A stretch of 64,000 nucleotides of DNA from Micrasema longulum. Its lineage: Eukaryota > Arthropoda > Insecta > Trichoptera > Brachycentridae. Within the stretch, counting starts at the first letter, position 1; each line of letters opens with the position of its first letter. The notes beneath the pieces were generated by a model. The model was not told the DNA's origin and did no database searches. It saw nothing but the letters and a program-made list of their open reading frames with translations. Location: NCBI GenBank assembly GCA_022494885.1, contig JAGVSM010000460.1, positions 89,817 to 153,816 of the forward strand. Direction: 5' to 3'. This document shows, one piece after another, positions 1-12,500 of the stretch. The position numbers were made by a program, and so were the translations under genes.

Positions 1-425
1 TCGTGTGCAGCTAAGGGTTTGAAGATGCTGATGATTGGAAATAATGTAAAATAAATATTTACACTATGTGTGTTGAAATTCGACCAAAATTTTATTTGTA
101 TTTAGGTAATTCTAAAAATGTATTATGACTGTTTTTAAAAAAAAAATTATCTTCAGTCCCAACTAGGGCTTCCAGTCTCGTCACGAATTTGAGTCTCAAG
201 GCTGAGACCAAGTCTCGAAATTTTAAGACTATTTGATACGATAATTTGTTCATAAAAAATAGTGCATGTAAGTGTTTTGAATCGCATTGCCGGTCTTGAA
301 ATAATTTGGATGCTAGCATCTCGAGTCTGGATATTAAAGACGTCGAATTTTACAAAAAAATACCTTCAAAAGGAGTGCTTTACACAACCAATATTATTTT
401 GTAATATTTTTTTGATGATTTTTAG

Positions 426-521
426 CAAAGGGGTAAAAATGAAGGCAGGACAACGTGCACTCTCATACCAGGAGATGGCGTCGGACCTGAATTGGTTTAT
501 TCCGTTCAAGAAGTCTTCAAA
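426..521 (+). CDS. IDH3B: IDH3B exon with [10 protein letters not shown] nucleotide/substrate-fold start
   Basis: Acceptor TTTTAG at 420-425, donor GTATGT at 522. 96 bases, 32 codons, phase 0 at both ends. It reads [18 protein letters not shown] and on to EVFK, the first conserved block of the mature subunit. The longer open frame here, starting at an ATG at 439, is a different frame and not the protein. Confidence 0.93.
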
Positions 522-3500
522 GTATGTACTTTTAATTTCAATTTATTTTGTTTGATATTATTTTCAACAAGTCCTCTAATTTTGTATACAGTTTTTAAAA
601 TAATTCTCAATAGACTCTCAAAAGATTCGAGTTTGTAAGTGAAATTTCTCGGTGATCATTCATTGTAATTTATCATAGAAACAAAAGTTAAATAATAAGT
701 AAATCTCAAAATTTGGACTCTCATTGCTATTGCGACATCTTTAAAATTGGTATCTTTATTATAAAATTTAAATGTATGTATTCAAAAGCAGTAAGGACAG
801 ATAATTCAAAATTATGTAATAGTAACTGTATTTAATTATTCTTCCACTGTTTTTCTGTAGATGGCTTTAGGAGTAAGTAGTGGTCGAAGTAAATAGATTA
901 TACACCTCGTGCAATAAACTTGTCATCTGTCAACACAACCTCATAGAAACATTAGTCTATTTTTGTCTGCATCATAAAGTTATTCTCGATTGAAAATTTC
1001 AGTTTATGAGCCAAATTTTCGTCATTTGCTGGAGGTTTTCATTTTTTGCTTCAATATGAAGAAACCTGCGGCTAAAGCTCATCAAATGCTCTCAAATACT
1101 TACGATGATTCGGCCATTGGTGAAAGAACGTGTCTTGAGTAGTTTCAACGGTTTAAATCGGTGATTTTCACGTCGAAGATAGTTACAGCAGTGGATGAGA
1201 GAAGATTTTTGATGCAGAATTGGAGGCATTACTTTATGAAGAATCGTGTCGAAAGTCAAGAAGAATTGGCACGATCATTGGTAGTGACTCAATAAGCAAT
1301 TTCAAAACCATGGAAATGATTGAGAAGTAAGGAAATTACGTGCTGTATCCGTTGAAACCAAGAGACGTTGAACGGCGTTTGTTTGCTTGTGAACAGTTGC
1401 TTGAAAGGCAAAGACGGAAGAGATTTCTGCATTGCATTGTGACTGGGGACGAAAAATGGGCCTATTACGATAACTCCAAGCTCAGAAAATCATGCAAATT
1501 TCCCGGCCATGCTTCGATGTCGATGGCCAAATTGAATATTCACAGCTCTAAAGTCGTGCTCTGTATTTGGTGGGACCAGCTTGGCGAAGTGTATTTTGAG
1601 TTATTAAAACCGAGTGATCGTTTTCAAACACAATTAATGCGTTTGAGCCGAGTTCTGAAAGACAAACAGCCACAACACAACTAGAGACAGGATAAAGTTA
1701 TTTTGCAGCATGACAGTGCTCGACCCCATGTTGCGAAAGTTGTCAAGACATAGTTGGAAACATGGGAAGTTCTACCTAACCCGCCGTAATCTCCAGACAT
1801 TGCTCATCGGACTATCATTTGTTCGATCAATGGCACACGGCCTGGCTGACCAGCACTTCTGGTCTTATGAAAAAGTAAACAATTCAGTTTTTTCAACACG
1901 GGATTCGTAAGCTGCCCGAAAAATGAGAAAAAGTAGTGGCCAGTAATGGACAATACTTGGTTGTATCTCTTTGTTGTTTCCTTTCAATTATGTTGTATCC
2001 CAACTCAATATAGGTCTTTTGGTCTCATAGAGTTAAGGGTGCTTTTGTAATATACATGTACTTTTGATTTAATAAAGAATTATTTTTGTTATAGGCAGCC
2101 AACGTTCCTGTTGATTTTGAGACCTTCTTTTTTTCGGAGGTAAATCCGACTCTCAGTGCTCCATTGGAAGATGTTGCCAAGTCTATTACCAAGAATAGAA
2201 TTTGCCTGAAGGTTAGAAACAGTATAATCTTTGTCTCCACCGAAATGTGGTACTTGTGATATCATTTATTCAAGACGCTTTAAAAATAGACAAAAAAATG
2301 ATAGGAAAAGCCCTAGTTTTTAAAATGTTTTTCGCTGTGTGGAGGGAGCGCTTTCACCGCTGATATATAAAGCTTCTCTCTTGGTTAAATAGTACAGATT
2401 TGAAACCAAATATCTTCCTTAGGCCCAATTGCATATAAAAAAAGCTATGTTAAAAAATATAATTGTTGCGTTTTCATCAAAATGAACAAAATTTGTTGCT
2501 TGAAAACGATTGAACGAACAACTAAAAGGATCTAGGGTGCGAATGTTGATGAATGCGGAAAACGAGGAAGACTGAGGAAGATATGGCACCACTAAATCCA
2601 ACAAATACTTGAAGACGGACAAGACTTCTGCACTGACTGACAGCTCTACAATAAATGCAAAAATTAATGATACTTGCATAGTACATTGCGCTGTTGCCAA
2701 AAGACTTATATTGTTACAAATTGCAATAACCGGGAGACCATGACTTCATGTAGCAATTTTAATTGTTTGTATAGGGTATCCTCGCTACTCCGGACTTTTC
2801 CCACACCGGAGAACTCCAGACCTTGAACATGAAACTGCGCAATGAGCTGGACCTGTATGCCAACGTAGTCCACGTCAAGTCTCTTCCCGGAGTCAGGAGT
2901 CGCCACTCCAACGTGGATTGCGTCATCATCCGCGAGCAGACCGAAGGAGAGTACTCCGCCTTGGAACACGAGGGCGTACCAGGTAATCCCCGACAATAAT
3001 TTGACAATCGTCAAGCTACTTTTAAAATTATTATGAAAATAAAACTTTGTTATCAGTGTTACACAATTTTATTATTTTACAAGAACACAACTATAGTTTC
3101 GGGAGAGCACTCCTCCCATCGACGGGTGATATAAAACTAATATAATAAACACAGAATATTGTTCACAATGTCATCGAATCTGTCATCGAAACAGATTAAT
3201 CAGTGAAACTTAGAGCAGGGGGTTTTTTTTCCTTATCTAAGGTGTTGGCATATGAATGGATGGTTATCTTAAGTACATATATGAAAACATGGACAGAGCA
3301 TTAAGTCGAATTTATTTCTTAAAATTTAGCACATAAGTGGAAGTTGTAATAAGTAAGTCTAAGATTTAATCCGTTTTGTGGACGACATCTGCTGTTTTTA
3401 TCAAGGGTCATCCCGTCAACTAGATTCCTTCCTTAACCACATTAATCTCCTACATCACAATATAAAATTCACCCTGGAATCCAATGATGACAATTCCCTA

Positions 3501-6500
3501 AACTTCCTAGACTTAACCTTAAAAATCGAGAACAATAAAATTGCATTTAATATTTACAGAAAACCCACTCTAACACTGATAACAAAGTTTTATTTTCATA
3601 ATAATTTATAATGAAGTGTTACGAAGTGAATGCCGATTTAATTTTAAAAAAAGTTTTTTTTATATTTATTCATGAATTTAACATTTACAGTAAAACCTCG
3701 TTTTAACGTTCCTTAATTTTACATTTTCCCGCTTTTTACACGGAAATATTTAGGTCCCATTTTTTTTCCATACATTCTCATTCAAATATTGCCCCCAATT
3801 AACGTTTTTTACGTTTTTCATAACCCCGGTTTTACTTTGAAAATTTTTCAAAACTCATTCGATCTGTCAAAAGACAAAGAGCCGCGCGCCGCCGCGTGAA
3901 TTAAGAATAAAATCGAGGTATAAATAAAAAAATGTGTAAATTATTGTCTCAAACTAAATTCAAAGTAGGTGCAGTGTAATTGACCATTTTGTTTAAGTGT
4001 CTAATTTTGTCATTTTACTAAATAGTGACATGCAGTTGACGCATGTTTAGGAATAGTAAAGTCTTTACATCAATAAATTACCATGCTGAAAATTTGGCAT
4101 TAGAAATATTAATTGAAGTTATAAACATTATGTGAAAAGAAGATAATTCAAACAGTTTTCATAAAAGTGTGAAACAGTTTTGCAGCGAAGTAAATGACAG
4201 TTGAAATTCTGTTGTGCCATACTAAAAAAAGTGATACCATATAAATAAAAATTCTTAATATTTAGGCAAAAAATCATTAAATGCATTTTATGCTAATTTA
4301 AATTTTTATTTTCGTGTTTTTAAGGTTAAGTACCTACATAAAATTATTTAAACATATTTTTTTTTAATCAATAAAAAATAACACATTTTTTTTAATTTAA
4401 AAAAAAAAAAAAAATATTTGTTTATTTTTCCATACACATATTATTTACAAAGAGATATAATTACAAAAATACACTTTAGAAAAATATATCTTAAAATTAA
4501 GCTAAAACATGAATTTGAAAAAATGCCCACAAAGACTTCAGCGTCTGAGCGTGGGCCATTCCTTTTTTGATTAATAAAAAGTTTATAGCGTATATATATC
4601 GTATAACATGAACACGAAAAAAAGGAAAAGAAAAAGAATATAAAAACTAAATTAACATATGCTAATATTACAAAAAACATGATTTATTTGCAGAATGCAT
4701 TTATTTTTAATTTTAATTGATTTTTAAAGAATGTGTCTATCTGTTCCTTCCATGCTGATCCAAGACCTCAAACCTACTTTAAAATGTACCAGTGATTTGT
4801 AGTAGTGCTTTAAAAAATGCAAAATATTTTTAATTAAATCATTGAATAATCCCCAATTATGACAGTTCTTACAATTTTTCTGCAGTATATTTAGTATAGT
4901 CTAGTACAATAATTATATTTTTATGTAATTTCATTCTTTCCATACATTTTTCATTTCCTCACTTCAGAGTTTTCCTCAGTTTTACACTTTTTTTTAAATA
5001 CAATTTCACAATGAATTAATATCACAATTAATAATTTTTTTATCTTTCTAGGTGTCGTGGAGTGTCTGAAGATAGTTACAAAGACAAAATCACAGAGGAT
5101 TGCCAAGTTTGCATTTGACTACGCTACTAAGAATGGACGCAAGAAGGTGACCGCTGTTCACAAAGCTAACATCATGAAACTCGGAGATGGCCTCTTCTTA
5201 AAAAGCTGTACTGAGGTAAAATGAGAAGTTGTATGAATGTAGTGAAAGCGAGGTTTGTGTGCAAAGACAGAATGTTATGGCATTCTATCCTCTCTGCCTA
5301 CTGCTACGGTGAAATGGCGTCACACTTTGATTGTTTTTTTTTATTGCCAATCTCGGAACAGATGCAAATATTTATATTCTGTTTCCAACTAGCATATTAT
5401 AAATAAATATCGATTTATTTAACTCGGCTTTGGTACGATTCAAAAGGAATTCCTGCAGGCTTCTGTTGTCCTGGCAGGCGGCCACCTATGACAATCGTTC
5501 GACTTTATTCGGCGGAACTAAGGGACGCGAGATTGACGTGGGAGAGGCGAGATTGCTGGCTGGTGATAGTGTCTCCTGGAAGCGTGTGGTGATGTCTACA
5601 TGTTCCACTTAGAGGCAGATGTGGAAAAAAAAATAAAGTTTAATTGTAAACAAACATTGAGGGAAGATTATCTTTAATGTATTAGGTGTTGACATAAGTT
5701 ATGTCTGTTTTTTCCAAATCCAAATATGAGAACCAAAAGTAAAACAAAATGGTGAAGGTTTAACGTCACTCAAAAGAAAATTTTCTCTACAAGATTTTGT
5801 GTTTGCTTTTATTTATTTATTCATTTGTTTTTCCATTATAAACAAAGATTAATAATAAAAATAATGTGACCTCACTGGGGTTACCCGTGCCGAGGACACT
5901 TAACAATATACTTTTTTAAAAGTATTTTTACATGTGAGAATAAATAAAGAAGACTTAATATACAGAGATTATTAACAAAGTGTTAAGACAGTTTTAAACA
6001 CTACGTATTTAAGTTTATATTTAATTTATGTACACCTATATTATTTATATTTGTTGAGCAGTTGATTCAATATTGGTTTGGGCGAATGAGACAATCCATT
6101 TTACTTCTACCCAGCTCCACTATGCATTTATTTATAGCCTTTTTGACCATTTTTTCATTTCTAATTGTTTTAATAGACAGTGGAAGTAGGTTATAGATTT
6201 TAATTGCATAATACTCAAAATCCCATGGTCCGAAAGTGGTATAAGTTTGTATTTGTTAAAGTTGTCTTTGTGTTGAGGATCTAGTGATTGTATTATTTGT
6301 ATGTGTTGTATTTTTGGGGTTGTCTTTCATTTGAGTGAGGATAGTTTTTGAATCTGTAAGCGAGTATTGTTACACATATATATATATATATATATTATTT
6401 GATTACATGCCTTCAAAATGGAATGTTAAGTAGACGAATGTGAGCATTTTCAACACCTCCTTCTGTTCACGTTCAATCGAGGGAATAAAGCTGCTTGCGA

Positions 6501-9500
6501 TATTTATTGGAGCATTGACTATCGGACTTTTCTAACACCGGTATTTTTTCAATATTACAATTTCAAATATCGGAAACCCAGTATTTCGATACTTTTGCTA
6601 AATATTTAATAATTACTTAAAAATCATAATCTTTTTTGATTACCGTATTCAGTTTTTAGGTTAAAATCGTTGTAAAATATGAAAATCCTGGAAAGAAAAG
6701 TGTTTCTAAGTAAATTAGCGATAATTATTTAAATTCACTGTTTATTTTTAAATAAATTATTGTTGAATATTATTTTATCGGGGCAATATTTTATATTATA
6801 TAAAATCATGATTGACAATGTCTGCCTTTATTTGTATGTAACAAGAATTTGTTTAGTCTGCCACCAGTATGAAGATGTCAGTCACGACGAAACCCGGTCA
6901 CTGGTGACAATTGTAAATAAAAGTGGAATGAAACTAAATACAATATTTGTATTATTATAATATTATTCCAATCTCCTTCTAAATGCGAGTTGTTCACAGA
7001 TGGCCAAGCTGTACCCCAAGATCCAGTTCGAGCAGATGATAGTGGACAACTGCACCATGCAGATGGTGTCCAATCCTCACCAGTTCGACGTCATGGTTAC
7101 CCCCAACTTATACGGCAACATCGTGGACAACCTGGCCTCGGGGCTGGTGGGAGGGGCGGGGGTGGTCGCGGGGGCTTCCTTCAGCGCGCGCTGCGTAGTC
7201 TTCGAACCGGTGAGAAAATATAAATACTAGAATCATTTGAGGGGATTTAAAGCAAAAATGCCACTGTTGACGATCGCCGTTTTTGGGAAGACGAACAAAA
7301 CTAGACTGGTATGATTTTCAAAAAGCTTAAATGACAGTTCTGTGTGTGATATAGAACCAAAATCCTGGACTACATTGAAAGCATCCACCACATACCTGAA
7401 TCTGTTTTAAAGACTAAATGTCATTCTTCGGATTCACTCAAGATAGAGGCGAGCAATTTTTTTTTGTTATGAATTTATCATATTTCTTCCTCTACTAACC
7501 AAATTCAGTAGGGAAAAGTGCAAACAAATATTTACATTTACAACTTTCAATGTCCCTTTCACTGTCGCTCTAATTCCCCCTCCTCATCGTCTGCAAGGCA
7601 GGGACAAGGGGAAGTATAAATAAAATAAATAAATAAATAATTCTAATATAATCCTGGACAAGTGTTTTCCATTCGGTGGCTACTCTCAGGTAAAAATCAT
7701 GAAAAACAAAATCGAGTTAGGATTAGTCGGCTTTGTAGTGTAGTCAGCCATTCGCTTACCATGTTTGAGGTCTCTGCTCCTGTCTTATGGCAAAACGATG
7801 CATCTCAAAAAAGGTCGAACTGAGATAATCGCTTTTAAAATGTTTTATAGAAATTAAATCAGAACTTTTCCATAGTTACGCCAAGTTGCCAATTGGCTAG
7901 GAAGCTTTAAAAAAAAAATCTTAATTACCATATGACAGATCTCAGAGAGTAGAATATTTTGAGTCATATTACGGCAAAACGATGCAACTATAGATGAATC
8001 GTTTTGCCATCAGCCAGGAGTCTGGTTCAATTCCAGGTAGAGTCGACATGAAATATAATTATAATTACACTGTTATATTTAATTGCCTCTGGTTTAGCAC
8101 CTGAAGTGTAAGACTGATCACCTTACCTTCCATGTAACAAAAATGATCTAGATACGCTGCAATTGGCATACCAATGCAGTGCCCTATGCACCGCTGGGTG
8201 CAGATAGGAAAACGATGATGATTTTTTAAAGTTAAGAATTCTGTTTTTATGTTAATGTGTAATATGTTAATATGAGCAGCTCCCCAGGGATTTGAATCCA
8301 GTCCTTGTCTACAAAAATTTGGACAAACTCAAAATATTGTCATTATTATTATGTTTAGTTTCCCTTCAATTTTCAAACTTTTTTTATTTATTTCTGTTTT
8401 GAGTTCCAGTCAGTCTCACCTCAAGATATCTAAATTCGACTCCACTTATTTGATGGTGGGGATTTATTTGAAATTAATTTCTTTTTCATTTGCAGGGTGC
8501 ACGTCACACCTTCTCCGAAGCTGTCGGTAAAAATGTCGCCAACCCGACAGCAATGCTACTATGTGCTGTCAACTTGCTATCCCATATTAACTTGCACAGC
8601 TACGCAACGCAGATCAAAACCGCCGTCGACAAGTAAGATACCATACATTCCAATTGTGTTTTGCGTGTCCCGCTAGCATATTCGTAGATACCTGTCGCGT
8701 TATCTGTTCGGGATGTCTCGGAATCCACCAAAAGTGACTTCATAAATAGCAGACATTCCAGATGGAGAAACCTGATGTGTTATCCACTCCAGTAATAACC
8801 GAAACAAGCCGAATTCTTTTATAAGACATTTATGGCGTAGCCGAGATACTAAAATGAAAACAAGAATGTTTGTGCTGAGTGACGTTAGCAGGCAATTATT
8901 ATTATTCTTTGAAGTGGGGGTCAGTACTATACAAGCTCCTGACGTCACTGCAATCTGTGAAGATGTGACAGATCCCCGTGAATAGTTCTCGCCCTCCAAG
9001 CCCAGGTATTTAAAGAGTCTGACTACTGCGTGGAAGGTGAGAGTTCTCATTTTGCTAAATCTCCCCCTTCAAGTACAGATCCGTTAAGTATCGGGCTATT
9101 AGGTAGAAGGCGAGCTCTTTAACATCCTCAGGTATAACCAGTGGTTCCCCGAGGATGCATTTTTTTTATGATATAAAGCATCACATTCACATAAAATGTG
9201 TATACTCATCTGCACTGCAGAACCTACATAACCTACATCTAGAAGTTTCAAAAAGGTTAATTCTATAGTCCTTAAAATTTAAGATGATTAGAATGACAGT
9301 TGTCAGAAAAACTGACGACATAACTTTGTAGTAACGTCTAAGGAGTGATTTATATTGACACACGAAAAATCATTCGTATTTGGTAAGTTAATTAATTTTT
9401 TTAATACAATTCTTGACATACAAATCAACATAAATATGTTAAATCAGCTTTAAAACTAAAAAAAAACTAAAATAAGCCTAATTATTAATGACGTTTTTAC

Positions 9501-12500
9501 AAGGTTATATCATTTTGCAAAAACGTTAGATATGGGACAAAATGATCAATGTAAATTGATTGAAAAAAAAAAATATCGTTTCATAATGTTCCCGAAAAAA
9601 GTATAAATGTCTTATTTTTGGTGAATAATTGTATTCAACACACTATAATAGGCTTTTTTTGCGTTTTTTTAAATCAATTTTCGGAAACAGAGTTTCATGT
9701 TTGCATGAAAAAACTGATAAAATCGATTTGATCGGTACATGATCAGTGATCAGTAATTTCCCATCACTATTGATTTGAGTTTGACAGCTGTCATTCTAAT
9801 CATCTTACATTTTAAGGACTATAGTAAGGTGTTCGTTCAATCTGCAGTGCCCTGGGCGGGCTCTACTGATAACCCTCATTTGATCTCGGCTGAGCTTCAT
9901 TAGGTACACCTTTGCGAGCACCCCTTTATCAGATCCTTTGCGTGGTGCTGACCAGGTAGTTTTTGCCAGAGCATTATTTATTTATTAAGGACATCTTCGA
10001 GACTGGTCTCAGGTCTCAGGAGACCAGTCTCGAAGATGCCGGGAAAGCGATGAAACCGGTCACTGGATATTCCAAATTTGTGGATTAAAGTATCACTCGT
10101 CTTTTATTTATATAATAAATTTCAATGAACTTCCATCAAGAATTTTCACTTACAAACTTAAATGTATTATATTCTGCCCCGACCCATGACCTAAGCTCAT
10201 TACGGGGAGCACATTCGGGCAACCCACAGTAGGGCTCAGGGCTTATGGGGGCTATCTCAGCTCCCAGCCTTGCCAATCCATCAGCTACTTTGTTACCGTC
10301 GATGACTGAGTGTCCAGGTACCCAAATCAATGTTATATTGTTACACTCGCTGACATAATTAAGCATCTGTGGGCATTCTAAGGTTAATTTAGAACTTATC
10401 TCACAAACAGTGTTAATTAATAACGAGCGCCTCCAAAACATTCCGAATGGGAGACATATTTCTGAGTGATACCAAAGCATCCATGATGGATAACGCGTTG
10501 GGTATTTATGAATGTGCGTCCTGCTATGCCCGGTGACCGTGAAGTTTTTTTTATAGTTCTTTCAATTGTACTCTAGTCGTAGACAATATAATTCGAAAGA
10601 ATCTTCGACCGCATCAATAAATAATATTCGTCTACTAACATTTGGACATATTAAAAATATTCTTATTGGATTCGCTTTCTAGAAAGTGTTATGGTTGAAA
10701 AACAAAGTTTAATTGAAATTTTTATACAATTTAATTCTAGCATACTCCGAGAAGGCAAAGTGAGGACAAAAGATTTGGGAGGCCATTCCAACACTATAGA
10801 CTTCACTCACGCTGTCATTGCCAAACTTGATTTGAATATGTTAAGGGTATACCACCACTCTACAATATTCTATTTTACTCTTCATAGTTCGTGATTCGTA
10901 TTAGAACAATTTTACTTAGTAATTTTTATGACAAAATTTTGTTGTATGTATTAGACACTTCAACTTAGCTCTAAGAAAATGTATCGAATTCAGTTCCGAT
11001 TAAATGCATGAAGAAATATTAGTTAGAAATTGTTGTTGCATTACGTATATACAAAAGCTGATTGATATTCTCCACTGACCTATTTCGAAGTAGATGATAA
11101 GTTTTTGTATCTTTTTTTTCGATGTAGTCCCCTTGAACTTGTATCCACTTATTACAGCGATGCTCCAAAATTTCTATAGCTTCCAGGTCCTCGATTACGA
11201 TGGGAAGTAAAAATTTATCTTCAATTTTATCTACAAAGTAAAATTAAGTTTTCTGTATGAAAAATAGAATATGTTTACAATTTTTTTTTCTAAACATGTT
11301 CAATTATCGGTTACCGACGAAGATACTTTGATTTTTCATACAAATATACCCACTTTCGTACATAAATATCGATAGCCGTTCATAATCGCGGCCCAGGGGT
11401 GCAATTATGAATCTTCTCTATTCCCTAGAGAGTGGTGAATTTGGGGATATTTATTTTTTCCATGTGACAAATTTTGCTTCATAATATGGCCACACTGGTG
11501 ATTAAACGTCGAAAACACAATGACTTTCATTTAGAACATTATTGCGACCTTAAGCATCACCCAAAACACTTTATTATGTTGAATTGACCAAACCGTATAA
11601 GTTTTATTTCTGTTTTTGAAGCAGTTTTATACATCATTTGACGTTTAACTATCAGTGTGGCCATTATATGAAGCAAAGTGTCGCCGCATTAAAAAAATAA
11701 AAATCTTCAAATTAATCAATCTCTAGGGGTAGAGAAGATCTAGAATACCACCACTGGTAGATCATTTGTCCGGCCCCTGCCAACCACTCATCCACACAGC
11801 ACGTGACCTCGTTGTCCAACAGAGGGGCTTGAAGTCGTTTTGTGGACGTCTTTATATGCTCTAACTATGAAGCAGACGTAATAATTATAATATGTTTAAC
11901 AAAAAATTTAAGAGAGAGTTATTTTGCAGAAAGAGTGGGATGATTTTCTGTTTTTTCATCTCTCGTTTGTTTTTCATCTCTCGTTTGTTTTTCATCTCTC
12001 GTTTGTTTTTCATCTCTCGTTTGTTTTTCATTTTTAGGTTTAAGCCACTTTATTTGCCGTGGAAAACTATACAATCAACACTGGTTTCTTTTCACTAATA
12101 CCAATGACGCTTCAGCTTAACAATGAAGTATCCAAAGACAGCTCGGTCAATGTGTTCTTACAGCAAAGACAGACAAAAAATAAATAATAAGCTCACTTTT
12201 AGATAAATGAAGCTCACCTATGCGGCAATTTCTTGTCTCGCTAGGAAAATAATAATCTGTTTCCATGTTTTTGTTGTTTATAATTTAATATTATTTTTAA
12301 CATCTAATTAATTAATATTTATATACCAATCCATATCGGTTAGTTTAGTAAATCTGTGTATTGGTGTTTTTAATTTAAAAAAAATAAATGAACACAATTT
12401 TTGAATATTATGTATCTTTTTTGGGTGATACCGTGTATGTTGGATTTGATCCGACGTTTCGGCTACCATTGCAGGAGCCATCTTCAGGGAAAACAGGCCA

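Noticed and set aside
1..50. Possible IDH3B first exon (SCAAKGLKMLMIGNN, donor GTAAAA)
   Set aside because: The frame is open and phase 0, but it has no clear targeting-peptide character or family match, and the left part is outside the window. Not called.
262..555. 97-codon plus-strand open frame
   Set aside because: It overlaps the true IDH3B exon in another frame; the exon frame carries the conserved [10 protein letters not shown].
2419..3014. Minus-strand open frames of 82-102 codons
   Set aside because: Antisense shadows of the GC-rich IDH3B exon at 2775-2982 or chance frames; no domain.
6990..7223. Glycine-rich 77-codon frame
   Set aside because: Wrong-frame reading of the IDH3B exon at 7000-7209.
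10022..10060. Hammerhead ribozyme core next to the 18-bp hairpin
   Set aside because: TCGAAGA and GATGAAACC only partly resemble the CTGA-GA/GAAA core, and no stem II pairs between them.
11954..12031. CRISPR-like array
   Set aside because: Repeats are contiguous 18-bp units with no spacers, in a eukaryotic genome.
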